Part shown: in pieces, positions 25,298 through 31,719 of the stretch | Position numbering within the stretch: position 1 is the stretch's first letter | Layout: each line of letters begins with the position of its first letter | DNA from: Xenopus tropicalis | Lineage: Eukaryota; Chordata; Amphibia; Anura; Pipidae | Assembly (NCBI RefSeq): GCF_000004195.4 | Contig: NC_030677.2 | Coordinates: 103,080,329 to 103,144,328 of the forward strand | Length of the DNA stretch: 64,000 nucleotides | Direction: 5' to 3' | The notes under the pieces: generated by a model | Told to the model about the DNA's origin: nothing | What the model saw: the letters and a program-made list of their open reading frames with translations, nothing else | Databases searched by the model: none | Program-made: the position numbers and the translations under genes

Positions 25298-28200
25298 TAC
25301 ACTGTAGGCACACTGGAAATACATGTCCCTCATATTGAATATTTACTTTGGAAAGAAAACGTTGACAGGAGATTAAGCAATACGCAGCAAGCTCATTCAG
25401 AACATTAAAAACAAACCTGATCTTCAAGAGTGGGGTTACCACCTTTCCTCAACAAGAATACCAGTGCCTTATGACAGCCCCAGGATGCAGCAACATGTAC
25501 AGGAGTCAACAGTTCCATGGATCTGTAACAGCAAATATATTTTATTAAACAAAAATTCTAATTTAGAACTCAAGCATAAGCAGTAGATTATTAAATATTT
25601 GATAGAATCCTGACTGGTAAGCAAAACCCTATAAAGCAAAAGGTATGTGTAGCATGGTTAAGTGCTCCAGGCTAGTCAGCCTTAAGGTATGGATCTTATC
25701 CGGAAACCCCCAGGTCCCGAGCATTCTGGATAATAGGTCCAATACCTGTACAATCACATTTGGTGCCAGAAGTGTGCTATTAATCTGCAGACTGGCCCTT
25801 GGTGGTAAGAGCGGGCTGAAAGCAAAAAAAAAAAAAAAGTTTGTTTTGTTTTTTTTAAGCAGCAGCAGCATTAACAGATCCAGCAACAGGATCAGCACGT
25901 CAAACAAATCAGGTAGTTGCAGGATCAGCATTCCAGACAGCAGAAGCAACTGGCACAACTCCAGGCCACACAATCCAGTCTGAAGACAGCAACCACACCT
26001 CAACCTCTCCTAATGAAAATGAGACATTCTGATGATTCAAAGACATTTCTCATAATTTTTTAAAAGGGTAGCCTCTGGCTAGAAATAACCTAAGGAGAAG
26101 TAGGCAATATTGCTGGAATCACTTCTGACTGTTAAAGAGCAGTGAGCTTACAGATGCCTTTCTACAAACAAAGAAAAAATCTACCAAGAAGTAAAGTCCA
26201 CTTTACTGGACATATTGGGCCTCATGCCAGAGTTATACTGCTGAAGATTCTGGTCAGAGCTATAATCTACACATCTGTCCCAGAGATTTAGCCCAGCGCT
26301 TGATGTACTTTTGCACCAAATTAATCCAGCCTGCACCAAAATCCAGGAATCAGGTAACAGAAGCCTTGGAAGTAGTTCCTGCTTGTCCTGTCTGTTAAGA
26401 AACAGCAGTGGGTCCAAAGATGTTCAGCTAGCAGGAGGGCAGTAGCTTGACAACTAGTGGAAAGTTATCTTTTAATAGAAAAGGAAATCCAGCTACAGTT
26501 GTCCGTACAGCCAGTGTCCTCAAGTTACAGTCATTACCCCAAACTACTTCATGGTCTCCCTTATGGAAAAGGGAATCCCCTTGTTTAAGGGACAAGGACA
26601 AGTGACAACACAACTGGTTAAATCTCAGAGCAGTCGGCTCCCATTGTGGCCAAGGCTACAATAGCAAGGAGATTATCAAACCTCCTTTTGACAGTTCTAT
26701 TGTCTCCCCTCTGACGATTCCAATATGAACTGCACATTTCCTAGAACCACAACAACATCAACCATCAAGGAACGTCTTCATCCCCAGTTGTAAGAGTAGA
26801 GGTCTATGGGAAACAGGTTACCAGAGTTGGCGGATTCTGGGTCCATGACCACTCTTATTTTAAGAGAGTCTATTTGCTAGAAGCTCATTAACTATTCAGT
26901 TACCTCTTATTCATGGGGATATAAAGAAATATTAAAGCCCAGGTAACATTGAAGGTTAATGACCAACCAGTTTCCCTTTGTGTTGGGGATGCACCTTTGC
27001 TGCCTAACCCTGTGTTAGTGTTATCTTCCCCTGTGAAATGCAGACATTTTTATCCAGACAGCGCCTAAAAAAAGTCTCGGAAACAGAGATGATAAGTCAT
27101 ACTCATAGTCCTGGTCCCTAAATGAGGTTCAATATAGTTTTATGTAGACCTGCACAAGTTCTGTGAATTGTCTAAGTTTGATGTCTAAACTAATGCCCTG
27201 AGCAGCTTTCTATCTTGATGATGTTGTAGTTTTCAGGAAAACATGGCAAGGTCATCTGGACCGGCTAAAGGCTGTCTTGTGCTCCTTAAGAGAAGCTGCC
27301 CTAGCAGCAAATACCAAGAAAGGCTCAATGGGTAAAACCAAGACAAAATACTTTTGTAGCAGGTAATGGGCTCTTAGTGGCTTAGCACTAAGAGTGATCA
27401 TATTTAATTTAAAAGAAAAACAAAAAAAACTTTTGTTTCCCCCTACTGGAGTGCGTGAGACAATTTTTTTAAATAGGTGTCCTTTAAAACCATGGTCAGT
27501 CTTACAGAAGTTTGAGAATGAGACACATAGAAGCCAATGTCCTTGCAGTTTTTTCTCGCATTGTCTTGCTGCTGAAATCTATTTTTGTGTTTTTGGACTG
27601 TTATGGAAGAAAACTGCATTTTTACATGCTGCTGACTGCTTAAGTAAAAGCAATTTTCTTGAAGAGGCCTTTGCTGTCCCAACAATGAATTTCTGGTTCA
27701 AAACCAGAAAAAAAGCATAAACTTTTTAAGGAATTGTGGATGGATATATTAATTTTACTACCTTTAGCAAACAACCATAATAGTGCTTTGCTCTACTTAG
27801 ATAAATAAAATATGCTATTTAAAGAGATACTAGAAAATCATGTTTTCAGTTTTACAACTATCATAACATAATATAAGGGGGGCTGCCATATTTCTACTTT
27901 AGTAGTCTGTTGTTGGAAATTTTGACATACAAATTTATCAGGGTCAGTCAGGTTGGCAAAATAGTCAGGGCTGATAATAAATCACCCTCTACCTTTTGCT
28001 AGGTTAAATTGGATCCTAGCAATGGGCTAGCTCCAGAAATCCAAACTGGAGAGCTGATGGACTACAATATAAATAAAGTAGTAATAATTTAAAAAACACA
28101 AAGAAATAAAGACTTATCTTAAAATATAATTTTCTACATTGTATTAAAAGTTAATGGAATGTTGAAGCAAGTAAACACGGAGCTTGGCACAGATAACAAA

Positions 28201-31058
28201 AACCCTGTAAGGTAGCGTTTAAAGCACTGTTGGTTATATGTGTGACTTAAATGAGTTGTTCACCTTCTGAACATATTTTTCAGTTTAGTTGTTTTCAGAT
28301 AGTACACCAGAGATACAGACGTTTCTCATTTTCTTTCTATTTTTTATCTTGACCTTTGTTCTAATATTGAAATTTTCTATTTTCACCTACTGTGTTTCCG
28401 TGGAGCAGCTCATGGAGGGGTTCACAGACTCTATAAACTGTTCTATTTGATACATTTCTTATCTTTAGCCCTGCTAAGCATAAACCCTGAGTTTCATTAA
28501 AGGCAACTGCTATAATTGATACAATAGTTTCTAACCTTCCCACAGACGCTGATGGGAAATGTATCAACTAATGTAGCAAACTGTAACAGCTCAGAGCCTG
28601 CGCCTGGATAACTAAAAGAGAGGAATATTAAAATGTAAACTTAAATATCAGAAAAAAATAGAAAGCAACTGAAAAAAATAATTATTTCTTTAATACCAAC
28701 CGAAATAAGTAGTGTAAATTTAGCCCATCTCACTATGACCTCACTGGTTGCTCTGTTTTGTTATGTAAAAGACAAACATACCTCACATTGGGATCCCCTC
28801 CTTCCTGCAGGATTAGCGTTAGACACCTTAGGGCACTCTCATTCTCTTTCCCAGCAGCCAGGTGGATGGCTGCAATACCAGTGGGCAAAACAAGGTTTGG
28901 GTCTGCCCCATTTTTTAATAGATTTTCAACCTCCCTAGAGAAAATATGAGTTGTAGAATTAGTAGTATTAAGGCAATAATTACCTTTTACCCAATGAAAC
29001 CTAATAAACTGAACTCTTAGGTCAGGTAAAATAAAATAGTATAGACAGACACATTCATGTCTACAGTAGACTGTTTCTCAGAAAACTTTGCTTTTAAATG
29101 TATAAATATGTATTTTTTTTAGAAAAGATGGTTATTGACTATAATTACGTGGGTATATAAGAGGGTTAGATAACTAAACTGAAAAAGGTGGATAGGACAT
29201 TTAGAAAATCAACTGGACAAGCAAGTTAGTTTTGAATTAACCGTTTTATTTTATTTGTAATAATCTTGTAATTTTCATCAACTGTTATGTCATACAGTAA
29301 TAAAATGGAAAATATATGAAACGTTTAAAGCAAGGAGTGCCCAGATGACTGCTGTCTAGTTTTAGTGAAGTTAAAGCATCACCCCATGCTGTTGTTCATA
29401 TGCCTCCATCTGACAATGTCAATTTATTTCAATGAGAAAAAAAAGAGCCTGTCTGACACCATCAGATTTTATGTAGTGGGATGCAGATGCAGAATTTCTT
29501 CCCAAAAGGAGTGTCATCTCAGATGGCAATACTGTATTTTACACATCAGATTTTTCTATCAGTCCCATTATATTGTGATCCATGCACCTACATCTGACTT
29601 GTAGGAAGTGTTTTGTTAATCTGACTCCATCCAACAAAAACCCCTGTGGAGTTTAGCCCTTTAGACTCCAGCAATTCTGGGTGGTGATTGCGTTTTCTCT
29701 GCCTGCAAAGAAAATGCTATTTTTGACATTAGCCTAATTCAGTTATTTGTGGCAAAGCTGGGCAGTTGCGAGCTACTGATCACCAGCTCAATATCTAATA
29801 ATATTGCTCTCTGTGGTTGCATGATTTTTTTCAATGTATCAAAAATAAACGGGCAGGTTTATTGCCAACTGATAAAGCTGACCATAGTTTGTGACCACGA
29901 TAGGGACCTTAGGGTTTCTACTGGAGAGCCTTTGTGCAATGCAGGAAAGCGCAGAAATAAAAGCATCCTATTCTCCCTAATGTGCTGGTTCTGACACAGG
30001 TAAATGTAAGTGCCAAACGCAGGTGGAAAAGAACATGCTTACATGCGCCTGTGTCAGTACACTTGTGTCTTGCAGTTCTGGGGTCCTGATGTATGTTCTC
30101 CCTGTGTCTGCATGGGTTTCCTCTAAAAACACAGAGGCAGGTTTCTTGGCTTTTGATGAAAACTGACCTGACCTGAGGGCTCTTACATATGGGTGTTTTT
30201 TCATGTACATAAAAATACCACTGCCTATTCATTTGTACTCACTCTACTACAGGGAAGTGCCGAAACGCATCAAGTTGTGTTCTACCTGTGTTTGGCACTT
30301 GTACCCAAGTAAGTACAAACTTACTGAATAGTCTGGGCTGGCTTTCTTTCTGTGTGTAAAGGTGGCCATACACCTTCAGATCCGCTCGCTTGGCGACCTA
30401 CGGGTGGGCGATATCAGGAGAATCCAGGCTAATTCGGTAGTTTGGCCCTGAGTATAGGCAAAGCCCAATCCGACTAAATTTTTTAACCTGCCCGATTTCA
30501 GGCCAGATATCGGTCGGCAGGCCCGTTGGTGCCCCTACACGGGCCGATTAGTCGCCGAATCTGTCTAAGGGACCGATATCGTCGGCTAGAATCGGCCCGT
30601 GTATGGCCACCTTTAGATCAATTAGATTGTAAGCTCCCGACTGCACTGGGGCAAGGCATGGACAGATGTAAATGATGATTAACATCTGTAAGGTGCTGTG
30701 GAAATGTGTTGGTGCTATATAAATAACAGATAATAGATATGTTTTCTGTTGGGAACCTGTGGTTTAAATAATCATTAGCTGTGTAACTGTATCCTGATGA
30801 CCTTTTATACTGGGATAGTATAGTACTTTTATATAGTTACAGCAAGAAATTCATACCACATTAGGCTGCTTCTTCCTGTAAAGTATATGCCCGGGCAAGT
30901 CCTATACTTAGAGCTTCTATAGAACATGAATGTGTGGCTTTTGCAGAATGAAGCAGGAATTGGGAGGAGATATTCCAGGGTTTGGCTGCATTTACTTACT
31001 TTGCGTCTTCATTCTCCACAGCTTCGCACAAAAGCCGAGCCAAAGCCAGCGTGTCCAT
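12571..31058 (-). CDS. ankle1: ANKLE1, ankyrin repeat and LEM domain endonuclease, nine exons, 1380 residues
   Basis: Coding exons in transcript order are 31058-31000, 28934-28782, 25522-25417, 23227-23116, 22736-19650, 18488-18326, 15625-15466, 13913-13784 and 12743-12571. All junctions are GT-AG and the phases agree, giving 4143 coding bases including the stop. Residues 1-144 are ankyrin repeats (LLKNGADPN, TPVHVAASWG, EGNTASDLAL). About 144-1115 is a long polar region. A LEM domain lies at about 1116-1166 (LNELGEETGPVTSQTRKMY). About 1215-1340 is the LEM-3/ANKLE1-type GIY-YIG nuclease (SSIFYVGKGKRSRP, VEAYTREACMVD, LKMLTNQKKGVYYG). The family cuts DNA with a metal ion, and the worm orthologue LEM-3 processes chromatin bridges at the midbody. 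Mammalian proteins are about 600 residues, so the excess lies in exon 5. Candidate catalytic Tyr, Arg and Glu (TREAC) are present. It shares a promoter region with lage3. Confidence 0.94.
13216..13673. repeat. T2-type MITE in ankle1 intron 8
   Basis: The element begins TTAAAGGGATGGTTAAG and ends AACGCCTTTAA, giving inverted ends around TTAA. Its interior matches the element split at 5691-9783. Confidence 0.8.
13784..13913 (-). CDS. ankle1: ankle1 coding exon 8, GIY-YIG catalytic glutamate region
   Basis: The exon encodes PCPKVQHILDIWNSGHGV then ISLHCFQNTIPVEAYTREAC and MVDTI. The Glu in TREAC is the likely metal-binding catalytic residue. No long open frame marks this exon; it was found by searching the interval between exons 7 and 9 and confirmed by phase and by TTTCCAG and GTAAAA splice sites. 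Confidence 0.93.
14753..14885. repeat. partial T2-type MITE in ankle1 intron 7
   Basis: It starts TTAAAGGGGTAGTTTAAC and runs to GGGGGTCACTAAC, then diverges. Only one end is present. Confidence 0.65.
15466..15625 (-). CDS. ankle1: ankle1 coding exon 7, GIY-YIG core
   Basis: The exon encodes VTRNLPARCRTLSKPDCF then RTFISSIFYVGKGKRSRPYF and HLYEALTHYKSKNKK. The FYVGKG and KRSRP segments carry the Tyr/Gly and Arg positions of the GIY-YIG fold as arranged in LEM-3/ANKLE1 proteins. The acceptor is CCTACAG and the donor GTAAAA, phase 0. Confidence 0.94.
15791..17060 (+). pseudogene. Penelope reverse transcriptase, frameshifted
   Basis: An open segment at 15791-16537 contains LVIKSADKGGMVVVLD, PVFHHLPKVHKAERPPIGRP and GTIDVTTLYSCIPHEKGL, which are Penelope/telomerase-like reverse transcriptase motifs. 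The frame then shifts to FKFEGVFYLQRCGTTMGA, and again to LYRRFVDGLLFVWRG. There the second Asp of the catalytic pair is replaced by Gly. Later sequence to about 17060 has several stops. The enzyme is inactive. Confidence 0.9.
17203..17816 (+). pseudogene. Penelope GIY-YIG endonuclease domain
   Basis: A linker at 17203-17440 (LGNYLSPTVLKSAKAKATWL, CGARRCITCTYVK) is followed after one frame change by HHVVYLLTCMNCSLQYVGCT, then SMREHIAHIV, then VKWIFILGTRQPHGLN, to a stop at 17814-17816. The CxxxxCxxC knuckle and GIY-YIG order match the fragment at 3959-4535. The two copies are related but clearly diverged in sequence. Confidence 0.9.
17962..18001 (+). ncRNA. hammerhead-ribozyme-like fold in the Penelope 3' region
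   Basis: Stem I is GCCT with AGGC at the outer ends. A TGATTAA box is followed by stem II GTGCG/CGCAC with loop GGTA, then GAAA and CGCG. The arrangement is the same as at 2408-2447. Stem II pairing is kept although its sequence differs. The first box departs from CTGATGA. Confidence 0.6.
18212..18257. repeat. TA dinucleotide microsatellite
   Basis: An uninterrupted run of about 23 TA units in ankle1 intron 6, about 120 bases from the end of the Penelope element. Confidence 0.95.
18326..18488 (-). CDS. ankle1: ankle1 coding exon 6, start of the nuclease region
   Basis: The exon encodes FSRELSLALRSFQIPDSS then EFDKPDKSQKWREGVLKSSF and NYLLLDP, the conserved lead-in to the ANKLE1 nuclease domain. 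Acceptor GTCTTCAG and donor GTGAGA leave two bases of an Arg codon completed by exon 7. Confidence 0.94.
18575..18692. repeat. degenerate tandem repeat in ankle1 intron 5
   Basis: Units of about 35 bases built on CTCTGCC, CCTATGCTGCC and GTGTGTGCC recur about three times. Confidence 0.6.
19090..19507. repeat. T2-type MITE in ankle1 intron 5
   Basis: The interior shares TTGCAATTGGTCTTCATT and GGTGTCAGTGACCCCC with the family. It ends with TTAAAGGTGAACCACCCC and a mutated TTAC in place of TTAA. The left end is degraded. Confidence 0.75.
19650..22736 (-). CDS. ankle1: ankle1 coding exon 5, giant linker exon plus LEM domain
   Basis: This 3087-base exon encodes about 1029 residues. Most of it is a Ser/Asn/Asp/Gln-rich, probably disordered linker. 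At 20690-21465 a motif of the type LKDMMFLTKQQVSPSNF recurs six times. A basic serine-rich stretch then follows (RLLSSSSRSSSSLFDE near 20600). Towards the end come PVEYLYMDCERGHSLIERHV and TIIYDWREYKN, blocks I recognise from vertebrate ANKLE1, then the LEM domain. The exon starts after TTTGCAG and ends one base into a Gly codon before GTAAAA. Open frame beyond 19650 to 19504 is read-through of the intron. Confidence 0.93.
20690..21465 (-). repeat. ankle1: six-copy LTKQQ-type protein repeat inside ankle1 exon 5
   Basis: The motif N/KDMMFLTKQQVSxSNF appears near 21435, 21280, 21130, 20988 and 20838, with a shortened version LTKTSQS near 20705. Spacing is about 130-157 bases. Alternating spacers are of two kinds, VExxxEDVxDN and YDSDTLPxxxQ, so the larger unit is about 100 residues repeated two and a half times. 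Confidence 0.85.
23116..23227 (-). CDS. ankle1: ankle1 coding exon 4, last ankyrin repeat
   Basis: The exon encodes EGNTASDLALMEGNRRCV then VALQEYDRSVEIPWMEENR and ends one base into a Gly codon completed by exon 5. The acceptor is GGCTAAG and the donor GTAAAT. Confidence 0.92.
23799..24086. repeat. small MITE in ankle1 intron 3
   Basis: It starts GGGGCAGATTCATG and ends TTAGTAAATCTGCCCC, so the termini are inverted. The interior is rich in CGAAT, CGATA and GCGTT words typical of related elements at 50571-51266. Confidence 0.7.
24110..24235. repeat. fragment of the GGTGGCCATACAC-ended MITE family
   Basis: GATATCGCCCACCCGTAGG, GTCGCCAAGCGAGCGG and GGTGTATGGGGA match the interior of the element at 30357-30615 in inverted orientation. 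Confidence 0.65.
24715..24865. repeat. interspersed repeat resembling an L2/CR1-type 3' tail
   Basis: GATTGTAAGCTCTTTTGGGC near the start and CAGCGCTGTGGAATATGTTG then CTTTATAAATAAA at the end form a widespread amphibian repeat. A second, diverged copy is at 30616-30740. Confidence 0.65.
25101..25300 (-). mobile_element. Penelope-type 3' end inserted in a TA/CA microsatellite
   Basis: A short non-TA segment (about 25140-25250) sits between two TA runs, the right one continuing as CA repeats. On the minus strand it contains GGCC/GGCC stem II followed by GAAACGTC, the hammerhead-like signature, then an AATAAAG-containing tail. The duplicated microsatellite probably reflects insertion into TA repeats. 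Confidence 0.65.
25213..25250 (-). ncRNA. hammerhead-like fold at a Penelope-type end
   Basis: On the minus strand a TGAGAAA box is followed by a GGCC/GGCC stem II, GAAA, and ACGT as minimal stem III with C at the expected cleavage position. The first box is not canonical and stem I is weak. Confidence 0.45.
25417..25522 (-). CDS. ankle1: ankle1 coding exon 3, ankyrin repeat
   Basis: The exon encodes SMELLTPVHVAASWGCHKAL then VFLLRKGGNPTLEDQ, a complete ankyrin repeat with the TPVHVAA signature. The acceptor is GTTACAG and the donor GTTTGT. Confidence 0.93.
25690..25756. repeat. fragment of the CAGGTATGGGATC-type MITE
   Basis: GGTCCCGAGCATTCTGGATAAT followed by AATACCTGTA matches one end of the elements at 45829-46215 and 43372-43722. 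Confidence 0.7.
26180..27345 (+). pseudogene. Ty3/Gypsy-type LTR retroelement remnant in ankle1 intron 2
   Basis: The plus strand has an aspartic-protease-like block DSGSMTTLILRE at 26833-26868. A reverse transcriptase fragment (LVPK, stop, GSIQFYVDLHKFCELSKFDV) lies near 27100-27190, and the catalytic box YLDDVVVFRKTWQGHLDRL plus KAVLCSLREAALAAN at 27211-27312. The first RT catalytic block, normally before YLDD, is missing, and many stops interrupt the frame. No LTRs could be paired. It is an old, dead fragment, placed in Ty3/Gypsy by these motifs alone. Confidence 0.65.
27345..27900. other. unassigned sequence in ankle1 intron 2
   Basis: An open frame at 27394-27720 has no recognised domain and no support as an exon. 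Nothing else is seen. Confidence 0.4.
27900..28300. repeat. T2-type MITE fragments in ankle1 intron 2
   Basis: AATCCAAACTGGAGAGCTG followed by TACATTGTATTAAAAGTTAA matches the right part of the T2 copies, and GAGTTGTTCACCTTCTGAAC near 28253 resembles another T2 end. Boundaries are approximate. Confidence 0.55.
28782..28934 (-). CDS. ankle1: ankle1 coding exon 2, first ankyrin repeats
   Basis: The exon encodes EVENLLKNGADPNLVLPTG, then AAIHLAAGKENESALRCL, then EGGDPNV, with ankyrin-type spacing. The acceptor is CTCTAG and the donor GTATGT. Phases match exons 1 and 3. Confidence 0.93.
28950..30235. other. ankle1 intron 1, no coding content seen
   Basis: The stretch is AT-rich. The longest frame (29918-30232, minus) has no recognised domain and overlaps repeat-like sequence. 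Confidence 0.45.
30236..30350 (+). mobile_element. Penelope-type 3' end fragment
   Basis: AGTGCCGAAACGCATCAAG near 30256 has the GAAACGC signature of the other Penelope-type ends. Stem II is no longer recognisable, so this is a decayed copy. Confidence 0.45.
30357..30615. repeat. MITE with TAAAGGTGGCCATACAC ends
   Basis: TAAAGGTGGCCATACAC at 30357-30373 is mirrored by GTGTATGGCCACCTTTA at 30599-30615. The interior is GC-rich with GATATCG and CGGCC palindromes. Diverged or partial copies lie at 24110-24235, 45965-46095, 53800-54155 and 59860-59970. Confidence 0.85.
30616..30740. repeat. interspersed repeat resembling an L2/CR1-type 3' tail
   Basis: ATTGTAAGCTCCCGACTGC and GTGTTGGTGCTATATAAATAA match the repeat at 24715-24865 in order and orientation. 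Confidence 0.6.
31000..31058 (-). CDS. ankle1: ankle1 coding exon 1
   Basis: The ATG at 31058-31056 begins MDTLALARLLCEAVENEDA. The exon ends with two bases of a Lys codon before GTAAGT. The start fits the short N-terminal helix preceding the first ankyrin repeat in this family, and the next exon continues KEVENLLKNGADPN. Confidence 0.9.
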
Positions 31059-31696
31059 TCTGGTATCGGGACATGGGAAACTACAGGGATCGCTGATGGC
31101 CCCGAACTCTGGCCAAAGCGAAATCAAACAAAAGGTTCCAAGAGCCTCGGCAGGGAAAGCTAACGCTGCGTGTTATACTGCACCGAGATTAGCGTGTACC
31201 AAATGGGCCCCAAGGTAAACCCTCAGCGGGGCTTTAGCCCACATTTCTGACAGCTGTGGAGCCCGGAACAATGGTATCGTGGGTTCAAACTTCCCACCAG
31301 CGGCGTTGGACAGCCCACTTCTCCAGGCCCAGCCCATCTCCCATTGCACCACCCATGTCCCTTCAAAATATCACAGGCGGACGTCCCTCTCCTTTCCCTA
31401 CGGTCTGCGCCAGCCACCTCATTTACCAACCCATGCAGTAGCCCAGTATATGCCATGCTATCCTTTACAGTAATTCACTGCGTTGTTATAAAAAAAAGTA
31501 GACTAATCGCTTAGCTGGGGTCAGTTGTTTTTTGTTCTCCAAGAATCTGTTCTATTACAGATTCTTGTAACTTCACATTGGCCAGCAGGTGTCGCAGCGA
31601 GATTTAATGCACTGGGTAACCATCAACAGGACCGCCGGAAAGGCGCTTGGGATGTAGGGAAGCCTCCAATGGTTCCGTCTTCCGCCAATAGTTAAG
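31059..31696. promoter_or_regulatory. divergent promoter region between ankle1 and lage3
   Basis: Only 638 bases separate the two start codons. The interval is locally GC- and CpG-richer than its surroundings. Near the lage3 start it has CCGGAA (31634-31639, ETS-type core), TTCCG and CCAAT at 31680-31689, and AAGATGG overlapping the lage3 ATG, a YY1-type site. No TATA box is obvious. These are typical of TATA-less housekeeping promoters. Transcription start sites cannot be placed. Confidence 0.6.
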
Positions 31697-31719
31697 ATGG
31701 TGTCACCCATGCTGCAATT
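31697..31719 (+). CDS. lage3: lage3 coding exon 1
   Basis: The 23-base exon encodes MVSPMLQ plus two bases of a Phe codon. The ATG lies in an AAGATGG context. It is followed at once by GTATCCTTT, the U12-type donor consensus. Confidence 0.85.

Noticed and set aside
25629..26003. Open frames of 112-124 codons on both strands
   Set aside because: They run through an A/T homopolymer and CAG-like words next to repeat fragments, and no homology or splice support is visible.
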